Shown piece after piece: positions 32,746 to 43,359 of a stretch of DNA of 64,000 nucleotides; position 1 is the stretch's first letter; every line of letters starts with the position of its first letter. The notes beneath the pieces are model-generated. The model was not told the origin of the DNA. It searched no databases and worked only from the letters and a program-made list of their open reading frames with translations. Both the position numbers and the translations under genes were made by a program. Origin of the DNA: Parelaphostrongylus tenuis (Eukaryota > Nematoda > Chromadorea > Rhabditida > Metastrongylidae). Location: positions 1 to 64,000 of the forward strand of contig JAHQIW010006057.1 of NCBI GenBank assembly GCA_019055375.1, written 5' to 3'.

Positions 32746-33518
32746 TTAGAGGAAATCAGGAATTGTAAAACTAGGCCTAAGTACATCTGAGGACTTTTTC
32801 GCAACGACGCATGAAGGCAAATACTGTTGTTGTTTTGTAAAAACGATACAGTGCAGTACATTGGATAGTCGCATTTTTGGTTTCAATTTACTGAATGATC
32901 AAGGTAGTGCTCACTAATGCCAGTCAACCTTCATTACTACTTCGACATTTGGAGATTAGATAGTGGAAGAGCTCATTTGTCAGCAGATTAACAACTCGTG
33001 AGAGCGACGGCTCGGAAGTGTTACTCTGTACTTTACCTTTACTCTGGGTCCAACAGATGAGGGGATGTAATGGATGCTTTCAGGTCTTCAAGTGACTGAC
33101 ATTACACATATGGTTTAAGAAAGGAAAGGTCATCTCAAAACTAGTATGATTGTGAGAAGTGTCTGACGTTTAACTCTAAAATTCTGTTTTGTATGCCGAA
33201 ACTGACAAATCGTAAACACTGTCGTCACCGCTGTAGAAATGATTTCTATTATGAGTTTTTGACGAACGCTGATTAAAGCTGATAATGCAGTTTCCGCGTG
33301 CCAACAGAATTGCTAAACAACGTACAAATGCGCTAAAGCATTCTATTTCCACTTTGAAGACAATACTGTACGAAGTTCGCCGGTTCAGTCAATGCTTTTT
33401 AAAACTTTAGTGTACTTATGAAGTTATGTGGACTTTAAGAAGTATTTGCTGTCTGTAGTCCCCAGCTCGAAAAAAACTGACATGTAGCTGGTTCTTGAGC
33501 TGTAACCCTCTCGATGTT

Positions 33519-35885
33519 CTTTTCTTTTGTCAAAACTTTTACTAAATTGGTACTTCTGTATATTCAAAATTTGATGGCTAACGTTTCGGCGGCCTGCCTT
33601 CATCAGAGTCTAGACGAACATACCATACCGATTGCTCGGTCAATATTTCGTATGCATGAACAATCCACTAGAAAAGAATTCAACAGTCTAGTCATTCTAA
33701 AAAATGCCACTTTCATTTGCTTTCATGGAGGAATCACCGGTCTTGTTTGGCTCACTTTTATAAACCATAATCAAACCTGGAGATGAACCTGAGATAAGGT
33801 GCCATATTATTTGTTATGTTCAGGCATTCTGCTTTCTTTTTCAAGAACGTTCTTCAGGGAGCAATAACCTAATACTGAAGTGGATTCAACTTTCCGTTTT
33901 TCCGGACAAAGTTCTTCGTATACTGATTAGGTACTGATTCAAAAAAATTCAATTCGAACATAACTCACGAACAAAACTATGGTATGCGCCGAATTCGGAA
34001 GCTAATAAACTTTGAGAGAATTCGGTGGTTATCTTTCAGTGATAAACGCTAAAAATTTGTAGTTATTCCTTGTCACTTGGATATTGAAATAACGAAGAAA
34101 TATCTTCAGGATGTAACTCTTTATCGACTATTTTCTGAGGAGAATATAAAGCACAATACCGAAAATTGAATAGATATTGGGTCAAAACGCAAGAGCAGCT
34201 GGTGCACAACAATCGATAAACCGTCAGCTTAAGAATGATTTACCAAGTTGTCTCGTCCTATACACACTCATCAAACCACAAACTCACCTCTAATGATGAC
34301 CTAACGTCTATCGATCCGTGAGCATTTGAAGTTGGACTGATCAGTAGCTGTTCAGGCGGGCCGACGGATAAGATAACGTGGTTTTTGAGCCTCATTTTGT
34401 CGCAGTTATTGAAATTCACAACAGCCCATCTACCTAACACCAGGTTTTACGTGTCGAATGACCCCGCACTACAAGCAACTCACGAATTGATGGTGGGAAA
34501 TGAATTGAGAACAAATATATATGTCATGTCAATTCAATAACTCATGACCCTTTTGAGAGAGTCCTGAGTTGTCCAATCATTAGGTGGTCGGGAAGATATT
34601 TTGCACAAGTTAGAGGTCTGGCAATGGGGCAGCGACTGGCACCAAGCTTTGCCATTGCTTTATGTCCAATGTGGAAACTCTGATTCTTAGTCGTGATGCA
34701 TTACTCTACTGTCGATACACAGATGAAAGTCTTATCATCCGCTCGACACTGGAGGAGGTGGACATATGTTTTGGGCTTTTGAATAGGCAGTTATAGCACA
34801 TTAAGTTTACACGAGAGAAGCATAGGGAGAACTGGCTTCCATTTTTAAACATTCAAATTCATCTTTTTGAAAGTGGGCACATCTTCCCAAACCAAACTTT
34901 AGAACAAAAGCAAAGTGTTCATATTCATCTTTCTCAAAGTCGCCACTTTTTTCCAAACCAAGTAAGGAAACGTATTAGTGCAACACTTTTGATCCCATCC
35001 CTTACACACAAAAAGGGCACCTCCAATCATTTACCGAAAGGCTGCAGGTGTTTGTACGGAGAGCGAGGATAGAGAGGAGTCTTTACGATTGGCGCGGCAG
35101 ATAGTCATTTCGAATGGCCACGAAAACTCCGTAATAAACGTAGAAATTCCACCCAATAACTTACGTCGCCATTTGATTTGGAAGAGCTGGTACGACTGTC
35201 TACGTAAGACTTTTAAGATCGACAATTGTTTAGTATGTGTAATGGTAGGAACGGAGATTGCATGAATTCGGGTACAATATATCAGATCCCTTGCACGACA
35301 TGCAGTGAAGAATACACGATGAGACGGGAAGACCGCTTTGGATCCTCATGAGAACACTTATACAGAAAAGCCAACAGTTAAAAAAGTAAGCCTTAAAGGT
35401 CGAATAGGTAGAAAACGCGTCACTGTGAACTTTAATGCGGAAGTAAGAATCCTGGGTCAACAGTCGTATACATCAACGCGAAAACCTTCAAGCCTTTTAG
35501 ATAAACCGCAAAAGCCCAAAAATGAATAGGAGAGGAGAATGCTTGAACATGACAAGTGATATGGCACCTTATCTCAGATTTATTTCTAGTCTGAGTATGG
35601 TTCCTATTTTCAAAGTGAGTCACACAAGGCCAGTGACCTCTTCCATATAAGCTTAGATAAGCTGGGGCTTCTCAGGATGACTAAAGTGTTAAATTCTTTT
35701 TTATTGAATTCTTGATGTATACGAAATATTAACCGAGTATTGAGGTATGGTGTGATATACATTTGTCTAGATTCTGACGAAGGCGTTGTTTCCGAAACGT
35801 TAGCCATCAAATTATGAAGAAAGAACGCAGCCTGTAAGAACTTTTACATTCCTTCACTCATGCCCAGGTTTGAAGAAAGTCGGAC
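33519..35885 (+). mobile_element. Penelope-like element copy 2, inverted 5' end, RT and GIY-YIG remnants
   Basis: An inverted 3' end (33519-33800) precedes plus-strand coding remnants in order: KFVVIPCHLDIEITKKYLQD (about 34045), VTLYRLFSEE, DDLTSIDP and SCSGGPTDKITWFLSLILSQ (about 34350), FAQVRGLAMGQRLAPSFAIA (34590), the catalytic region CRYTDESLII (34711), a GIY-YIG start GTIYQIPCTTCSEEYT (35270), then a 3' UTR with CCGAAACGTTAGCCATCAAA. The usual YxDD is YTDE, and many frameshifts are present, so it is dead. The flanks carry a diverged 25-bp target duplication. Confidence 0.88.
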
Positions 35886-36150
35886 TTTTGAGCTATTACC
35901 TCTCAATGTTGTTGTTTGTAGCTCGCACTCTAGAGGAAGAATTCAAGTTACTTCCAATGGGAATTCTATGGCATGCTACTGAAGACATGCTGTAGGAAAT
36001 AGTGACAAATTCAGATGTCAGCTTTTGTACTGGTCTTGATTTTGTACAACTTGCACTGACTATCATCCGTGTAAGGTGTAATGCATTCGCAGATCAACTT
36101 TTAGTCCTATTCTTCCTTATTGCAAATTCACGGATACACAGTATTTGAAC

Positions 36151-36370
36151 TCAAATACTATACAATTGCAGGCTGCTATGCGCGTTCTGCCCTGAAACAT
36201 TAGTCAGAATTTTGTCGTTGATTCTGCGTTTGAACCCGAGGAAAGTTGGAAACATATATAACCTAAGGATAGTTGTATCTTCCAATGTTCGTCGAAGCTT
36301 GACACCGAGAAGCAACTTTTCATTCCAGGGTGAGCTTACCAAAGGCATATGGCACAAAATCAATCAATGA
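36151..36370. repeat. Unidentified conserved block, copy 1 of 3
   Basis: Part of a longer homology (35890-36520 with 45270-45910). The most conserved stretch is also present, inverted, at 40440-40650. On the minus strand one frame reads ILRLYMFPTFLGFKRRINDK. I do not recognise a protein family and stops differ between copies. Confidence 0.5.
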
Positions 36371-36859
36371 GAGACGTGAATAAAAAAAAGTGTTAGAGTT
36401 TTCATTTCCAACTAATGGTATTCCTTGTCTACCTATAACTATGCATGAATTATATCACGGTTTAGCTTTGGAGTTCATTTAACGAACTGGGAGAGTATCT
36501 GTCTTTAGGCTACCCACCTGTCTCATAGCAGAGTTATGATGAGACCACGGTATGGTGTTGTACGCAAGCTCGACTTCCTGACTCGACTTCGACTTCCATT
36601 GTGAAGATGCTTTCCCATATCAGCCACATGAAAAGTGAAATTGAAAATGAAAGGCGTTTGAATTGTCTAGATTAGCTATCTCTGTGGAACAGCTGTACGT
36701 CTCATAAAAGGCCCCTAGAACGAGTATGAGAAAGCTTTTATTGTTAACCGTTTTTTAAAGGTTTGCAATCATGTTATAGTAATCGTTCCTGTCAGAGAAT
36801 AATGAAACGCTTTGAATTAAATCCATACTTCATCAAGGTCATCCCTAATTTTCTTTTTT

Positions 36860-39160
36860 GAGCCAAACACAAGGTATTACATTGATTTTTATTCAACAGA
36901 TGACGTTTCGGGTGTTCGCCTTCAGAGTCTAGATAGGTCAAGTTGGCTACAATCCAATCAGTCAAACACCTCCATTACTCCTTTAGAAAATCGACAAACC
37001 TAGCTTTCAATCGCAACAATCACCAAACCAACGCAAATAATACACCAAGAATATCAAGGGTGACTGTCTTGAGAGGCACAACTCTCCCTGATGGTGAGCG
37101 CTAGCTATTAGAATTGGGTCCAAGCTGCACCATCTCAACCCATTTCTAAGGTACCCTTGCGTAAGGTTGCATGCGGCTTACATGAATTGCAAGATCAACT
37201 CCGTAAAAAGGCCAGAGCTGAAGAGACCAACAGGAATGAGCAGCAAGTAGAGGTCGTACCAATACCACCATTTCCTCAACCGTTCTACAGACGACAAAAC
37301 CCGAACGAGGAGGTTGATAGAAAATTCCGGAAATTTGCGAACGAAACTTTTAGAACTCTCATTCACTACAGCATGAAAAGGTTTCAGTCGAACCTCACCG
37401 AGCTAGAAAAGCGTGGCATGAAAAAGGTTCGAGAGTTGATAAGGGAAAAACGATAAGGCTATGAGTTAGTGATAAAGGTGGAAAATTTCTAGTGATTCCT
37501 CGACATTTAAATACTACAATAACGAATATGCATCTCAAAAATGCTTCGCTTTAGCGATCATCTCCTGTAAAGAAATCTACATGGAAAAACCGCAAGTTAA
37601 GCATTGAGCTTGTCTGTACGGCAAGGGAGGCAGGTTTGGAACTATCTATCATTTCTCAATCAAAAATCCAATCACCAACATGTCTCTGCTGTGCTTACTT
37701 ATAACAACACATAAGTTAGTATCCACTGATAATCTAACGTCTAACGATTTATCTCTATTCAAGATTAGACCCATCTTCAGTTCTGAGGTGGACCGACGCA
37801 TAGAATAGCATGGTTTTTGACTTTGATAACATTCTAGTTGCTAGGACACATTCCAGCCCATGTGACAAACATTCAGATGCTCTTGGTCCCGCTATATAGC
37901 GCGATCCAAGCAACGCGTACGCATTGGAGTCATTCGACGTCACTGTTCTCTATACGAAAGCATCGAATAACTTTGCATTGTAATCCACACATGAGCTTTT
38001 TATACAACATCAAGGAGCTTTAAATATGTACGGCCTGAGGACTGAGCAGTTCATGGTTCTATTAAAAGAGTGCCTGAACTGCGCAATCTTTGAGTGGTCC
38101 GAAAGTACTTTGCTCAAATAGGAGTTCTGGCAATGGTGCAGCGACTGGCACCTAGCCTGGCTATTGCCTTAATGCCGAAAGTGGAAGCACTAGTGATGGT
38201 TGTCCAACCATTACTCTGCTATAGGTATATAAATGATTGTTTAGTTATCTGTTCCACTCAAGGGGGATTAGATACTTGCCTTTAGAATGATGAATGAACA
38301 GTCAGTGTATATAAGAATTGCCCGTGTGATACCGAAAGATAATTATGTTCCTTCTTTGAACGTGAAATAAACTTAGCCGAGAGCGGCTACATATCGGAGT
38401 GGTACCAAAAGCCAAGTTTGTAGAATATCCTGGTTCACTATCTCTGCTCTTATCCCCCACATGCGAAAAATGAGTTAGTAAGGAAAATGCTTCAAACGGC
38501 CGCCAATGTGTGTACTGGAGAAAAGCAGAGAATAGAATCCGTGAAACTGGCTCTGGAAATAGCCACTTCTAATGAATACCAACCTCTCAGCTTAGGTTTA
38601 GAGGATTCTCGGAACGCAAATTCGAGTGAAGGGCAAATTCGTTTATCCTCCCGTTTTTTCAAATGACATAAGCACAGCTATAAAGCGTTGTTTGAAAAGA
38701 GCAGATTTAGAGCAATCGGTTTGTATCATTGGAAATACCACCAAATACTCTAAGGCGCCAATTAGTTCGTAATCGATTATTCGATTATGTGACGGCCTCT
38801 GCATAATGGAAGATTACAAAATATGTTTCAAAAGCAGAGATAATGATTACATGAGCGTAGGTACAGTGTACCTGATCTCTTGCAAAGCGTGCAACGATAA
38901 ATATATTGGCGAAACGGATAGGCTGCTCTATGCCCGCATGGAAGAACACCTAGCTGACATGCGCCATAATAGACGGAATACCCCGCTAGGGACACATAAT
39001 GCACAGAAGCATGACGGAGTTGACTATAGTATAGAAGTCACCATCCTTGTTCAGGAACGTAGAACATCAGCGCGAAAGATCTTGGAAGCATTTTGGATTC
39101 ATACCACCTATCCAACTATAAACTATATAAGTACATATGGCGTAAAACCCATTTGAGGTG
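36860..39160 (+). mobile_element. Penelope-like element copy 3, most complete, decayed
   Basis: An inverted 3' end (36860-37050) precedes an N-terminal frame (37157-37456: LHELQDQLRKKARAEETNRN ... ELIREKR). Decayed pieces of the reverse transcriptase follow: the SFDVT-LYTK motif A region near 37930, YFAQIGVLAMVQRLAPSLAI at 38106, and the catalytic region RYINDCLVICST at 38221. An endonuclease frame comes next (38806-39156). YxDD is YIND, so the first catalytic aspartate is lost. Homology to the 3' UTR of the other copies is missing after WIHTTYPTINY, so the right end is truncated. Confidence 0.88.
38806..39156 (+). pseudogene. Penelope GIY-YIG endonuclease domain, open frame
   Basis: This is a 116-codon open frame. 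Residues 19-36 read GTVYLISCKACNDKYIGE, the two halves of the GIY-YIG motif (VYL and YIG). MEEHLADMRHNRRNTPLGTH then carries the glutamate-histidine helix region, and SARKILEAFWIHT the C-terminal helix. In an active element this domain sits at the C-terminus of the same polyprotein as the reverse transcriptase and makes the target-site nick. Here it is cut off from the RT by stops, so it is a surviving part and not an independent gene. Confidence 0.85.
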
Positions 39161-39221
39161 ACAGCTATCGGATCGATCAGAAATTTTTATTCAACCACTG
39201 TTATAGCGTGTCATGATGTTA

Positions 39222-39961
39222 CTAGGTTGAGGAAAAATTTCCTCAACACCCACTGAAGATTCAAAGTTTATACCTCAACTCAATCAGAAACATTCATAAT
39301 TACTCTTCAAATATAGACAGCTATTGTCCCGCCAACGATCTGCAAGTATCCAGATCTCCTCGAAATCGTCATTCCTTGAGCTCTGAGTCAAAATGTTCTC
39401 GACATCCCTTTATAACTTGATCAAATGTCTCGAATCGGCGTCCACGCAGAAAATGCTCCATCGAGCAAAAAGACCACAATCGCACGGCGTAGCATCTAGA
39501 CTGTAGGATGGGTGCGACAAGACCTCGATTCCTTCAAACCATCAAATTTTCTTGTCATTTTCCCGATCTAAGGTTTGGCATTGTCTTGCTGAAATAGCGC
39601 GCTTTCGACGAGCCGATGTCGGGTATTTTTCCTTCAAATCACCGTTGACTCGGTTCAACTGCTCGCAGTAGAATTCGTCATTGATGGCGCGATCATTCGG
39701 ATGAAGTTTGAAGTACAAGGCACCTTCGAAGTTCCATCAAACGCATTCACGATCTTTTTGCCAAACAGATCTTGACGTGCAACTAATGACGGATCTTGAC
39801 GTTTCGGAAAAATTCGATGCGCTTTAACTAACCTTGCCGCTGGAGTTTCTTGTGGAATTATTACTGAGATATTCCCAGAAATATATAATAACCGATACTG
39901 TGTGAAACAACCATAAAATTTGGACTTTTCGCGAGCGTTAAGGAGCTCTTCCTCAACCTAG
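39222..39961 (-). mobile_element. Mariner-like element, 740-bp deletion derivative with TIRs
   Basis: Both ends carry CTAGGTTGAGGAA as terminal inverted repeats (39222 onward, and inverted ending at 39961), and each is flanked by TA (39220-39221 and 39962-39963), the mariner target duplication. On the minus strand the frames give ALYFKLHPNDRAINDEFYCE and QLNRVNGDLKEKYPTSARRK. A frame with EVLSHPSYSLDATPCD follows, equivalent to the PPYSPDLAPSD block of mariner transposases, and then DRWRDNSCLYLKSNYECF. Full-length mariners are about 1.3 kb, so the N-terminal region is deleted. Stops show that it is non-autonomous. Confidence 0.9.
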
Positions 39962-40440
39962 TACAGTTGTATACCAGATGATGCTAAGTGATGGGCAATG
40001 ATGTGCGAAATTTAAGTCTCAGGAGGGAGTCAAACTCTCGTTTTACTCGCACCGTAGGCGCATCATAACACTACTACCAGGAAGGTGAATTTAAAAAAAA
40101 TCCTCGTATTTCTCGCCAATTGCTACTGATAGAATTTCAATGTCGGCATATCTATAAACTACTTTTGTGTAACACAATACCGTCCCTATAGTTTATGACA
40201 AGAGGTAACGCGAAATACCTATTGAAATGGGTAGTCTAAAGACCGATACTTGCGAAATTCTTTATAATTAACGCCAAAACTAAAGCCTCATATAATTCAC
40301 ACATCTTTCATGTAGACCACTGTACCTTTAGCTGACAATAAAAGTTCCAGCACTTTCTTGACTCGAGTCTCTTATCAATTTTTTTTTGCATTGTGTCTTC
40401 TATAAGCTCGCTGTGCTATGAGGACAGAGGAGGTTTTTTC
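39962..40440. other. Intergenic, nothing recognised
   Basis: Unique sequence between the mariner element and the conserved block at 40440. Confidence 0.45.
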
Positions 40441-40650
40441 GTGTTAAGTTCTGATGGATATCAAAAGATACAATCATCCACACGTTTCAAAATGTCGACT
40501 ATTCCTGCGATCCAAGAACAGAACGCTGTTATCGCAACGAATTCGGGACTTATACTTCATGCGACGAGGCGAAAAACGACCTGCACTAGTAAAATGCACA
40601 ATTCAAATACACTCCACGCCCCTTCTGCATGAGAACAGATCAGATACGTA
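40440..40650. repeat. Unidentified conserved block, copy 2 of 3 (inverted)
   Basis: GATGGATATCAAAAGATACA through AAAATGCACAATTCAAATAC matches the reverse complement of 45460-45690. Here two frames are open (79 codons from 40393 and 65 codons from 40454, the latter MDIKRYNHPHVSKCRLFLRS). In the other copies the matching frames contain stops. Coding status unknown. Confidence 0.5.
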
Positions 40651-40980
40651 AGTTGATTACCAAAGCCATTGACAACGACGTCTTTCTTACCTACATTTCA
40701 AAGGCCATCCACGAGACCTGCCGCACCTCCACGAAAATCGCCCATGTTCAAAATCAGGGATCTTTTCTTTCTATTTTCTCGAACCACCTCCATAGTGGAT
40801 CTGAGAAATGTCTTTAGGGAACGTAGGTTTATTCTTGGTAATTAAATACCACGAGAGCTATGAATATCTGGATATTTTTAAATTCTATTTTGGTTTCATC
40901 TATTACATCCTTTTCCAACTTTTTTTTATTGTCAGTATTAAGCAGTAGTATGAGTTTCGTTTTGACTATGAGCGTAAGGA

Positions 40981-41277
40981 AAGCCCATGTGGCGCACTGG
41001 TTAGAGGTGCTCTGCGTCACGCATGATCAATCGATGTTGGATGGTTTGATTCCGCGCTTGAAGCTCAGCAAGCTCTCCATCCGCTTGCGTGACCGAATTC
41101 GTTCCAGACCTGTCTGTGAAGGTAGCAGGAGTGACTTATTACATCGCTAAGTCACCACGAGTCATTATGAAGGCCAGATATGCAACAATCGCCTTAAATG
41201 AAGCAAGATTTGTAAACGGATGCATGGCGCATCTACCAGGGATTGGTCAACACTAAGAGCTTTATCCTTATCCTTCA
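40981..41277 (+). mobile_element. tRNA-derived SINE copy S4
   Basis: CCCATGTGGCGCACTGGTTA gives the A-box region and a mutated B box follows (GTTTGATTCCGC). The body has CAGACCTGTCTGTGAAGG, the AGTCACCACGAGTCATTATG box and GGATGCATGGCGCATC, and the tail is AGCTTTATCCTTATCCTT. Diverged from S5. Confidence 0.83.
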
Positions 41278-41498
41278 TAAGCATAAGAGAATTTTTCCAG
41301 TGAGATTTATTTGCACATCTTTAGTTTTAATAGAAGAGTGCAAATTTCAAACTTAGTACTTTGCAAGCTTTAATGTAATTTATTGGATGATATAGACCAA
41401 TCAACGCTCATTTAACTTGTCATTTCACTGGTGCTGTAATACTGCATTAAAGATTAGTTATATAAAAATGCTTTTATGAAGTACATCACGGTTCAGAT

Positions 41499-42610
41499 TC
41501 ACTTTCCGTCGACAGTGCCAGAAGCCGAGATGTGCGATTCCGAAGGACCAGATGCCAACATTCGAATCGCTCTGATCACTACACCTTGCCACATCATCCG
41601 CGACCAATTCGCTATGATGATATTTGTGGTCTATACAGAGTTCTCTTCACGAAACTAAAGTGTAAAAAACGAAACATTCAAATGGAGAGAGTCCCTGAAA
41701 GTGTCAAGTGTGTGCCGTTAATAGCAGCAACAGCCATAGGTTTGTCGCATGTCGCTTTTGGAACCTCCTTCGCCATTATCTTGCATACTCCCGTGACTGT
41801 ACTGCTGACAATAATGCACGTATCGAACTTATCGTCTTCTGCAAGAAATTCTGTCTCGAGATTTGACCTTCTTTTATTGCATAAAACTGAAAGAAACTCT
41901 AAAAAATTTTGAGTATTAATTTTATTTTATCCCACAAAATCTTGTAATTTATAACCTCCCAGTTTGAATACTGTATCAATCCCAGGAAAAAAGATATGGA
42001 AAATTTTTTCATGATATACTATCAATTTCAAGGACATCAGTCTTAGTGTTATTGTGATAATTTCGCCCCACATCATTCTCGTTTAGAACAGTATCCAATA
42101 ATTATCTACTAATTAATTGTTTATCCTTGAGTTAACGGATACAGTCTGCTTTTCCCAGTACTTTCTTTACTTCTACTTAGAATAATTCAAAATAACGTTG
42201 AACATGGAATAGCCACGCATATCCGCTTTGGATTAAGAGCAATTTTCTGGTATTGCAGTGGTTCGTAAGTGATGTTAACAGTAAGCCGATTTAAAAAGCC
42301 TGAGATTACAGCATCAGGCAAGAATGCGCTACGACTTTGCATTTCGAGAACGTCAAAAACCTGGAGAGCAAAGTTTTCTTTTGGTAGAGTATTTTGGAAT
42401 GTTTTCAATCAAATTATGTGAAGTTATGCAAAAGTTGACGCTGAAAGACTGACGATTTTCTAGAAAATTGGAACTTGACTACTCCTATCCGGAACTCGCG
42501 AAGAAAATACAGAACACATAAAATACATCCGTTAGGTCCTCACTGCTTGCATCACAAGACACTGTACAAGGGCCTGAGCTACTTCCATGCTAGTTGCAAT
42601 CCCAGAAACT
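41499..42610 (-). pseudogene. Secreted-family copy E, exon 1 and part of exon 2 missing
   Basis: Minus strand. The exon 2 remnant (about 42610-42544) reads SGIATSMEVAQALVQCLVMQ before GTGAGG. Exon 3 (42360-42217) reads VFDVLEMQSRSAFLPDAVIS and NITYEPLQYQK, with the conserved cysteine changed to Y. Exon 4 (41838 to about 41684) reads DDKFDTCIIVSSTVTGVC to LTLSGTLS. Its splice donor is destroyed: CTCTCCATTTGA gives a stop. Exon 5 (41630-41499) reads TTNIIIANWSRMMWQ to GTVDGK and TGA. It is a dead copy; exon 5 alone is still open. Confidence 0.85.
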
Positions 42611-43359
42611 AGAACCCCATTTTACTGATCACTTTTTACATTACATCGTTCACAGAGCAGCAAAAGACTCAGCATTCATAGCGTGCATGATGTCATTATT
42701 GTTTGTTTACTTCAGAACAAAATCGTCCGAAATAATTCTATGAGAAATTCCGCTATTTCGAAACGCCCCAAAATCAGTTAGCAAGAAGTATTGTAAGGCA
42801 TATTTTGATGAAAACGAAGTGCTAAAAAAGATATTCTGAGAAGAAGTATTAGCAAATGCGCATTTCCTCAGATGGCGCACCGCAAATTCAATGCCACCAC
42901 TTAATTGTAGTTTTGCGACATTAAATTTTGACCTTCTTGGAAATTAAGTGTTCGCAGTCGAAGAAACATTGACTTTGCGAAGGTCTTTTTCAAGAAAATC
43001 CACAGTCAATGCAAGAAATCGTAAGATGTTGATTTGAAAGTTGAAGCACAACTTTCGATGCAAAACGTTATTAGCGGCAAATTTGCAAGAAGCAAAAATT
43101 GCTATAGTTGAGTTCTGATGTAAATTATCGCCTCCTACGAATGGTAGACCAATGAAATATCTTTTGTTAATGAAGACGCTGATAACTAGACAACCAATAT
43201 GTGAACTTTTACGTATTTTCGCTGAGGATTTCACCAAACAGGCAAGGAACTGGATGACACCGAGAAATCAGCAAAATGAGTAAGTGAAAAGGAAAATTGC
43301 ATCAGACTCGCTCGTCGAAGAAACTACTGCATGAAGACATTGATCTTGTCTAGAGGTAG
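42611..43359. other. Unrecognised; possible old upstream region of copy E
   Basis: A 97-codon minus-strand frame (42944-43237) contains FINKRYFIGLPFVGGDNLHQ. Weakly similar DNA lies upstream of copy F (around 49505-49700, FLINKTYFIGVE). This suggests that the paralogues were copied with their upstream flanks. I do not call a gene. Confidence 0.4.

Larger units (their letters stand above)
30562..33970. repeat. Tandem segmental duplication 2, unit 2
   Basis: Direct repeat of 27122-30561, carrying its own RTE fragment (31200-31530) and Penelope 3' fragment (32130-32745). Small indels separate the units throughout, so the duplication is not recent. Confidence 0.9.
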
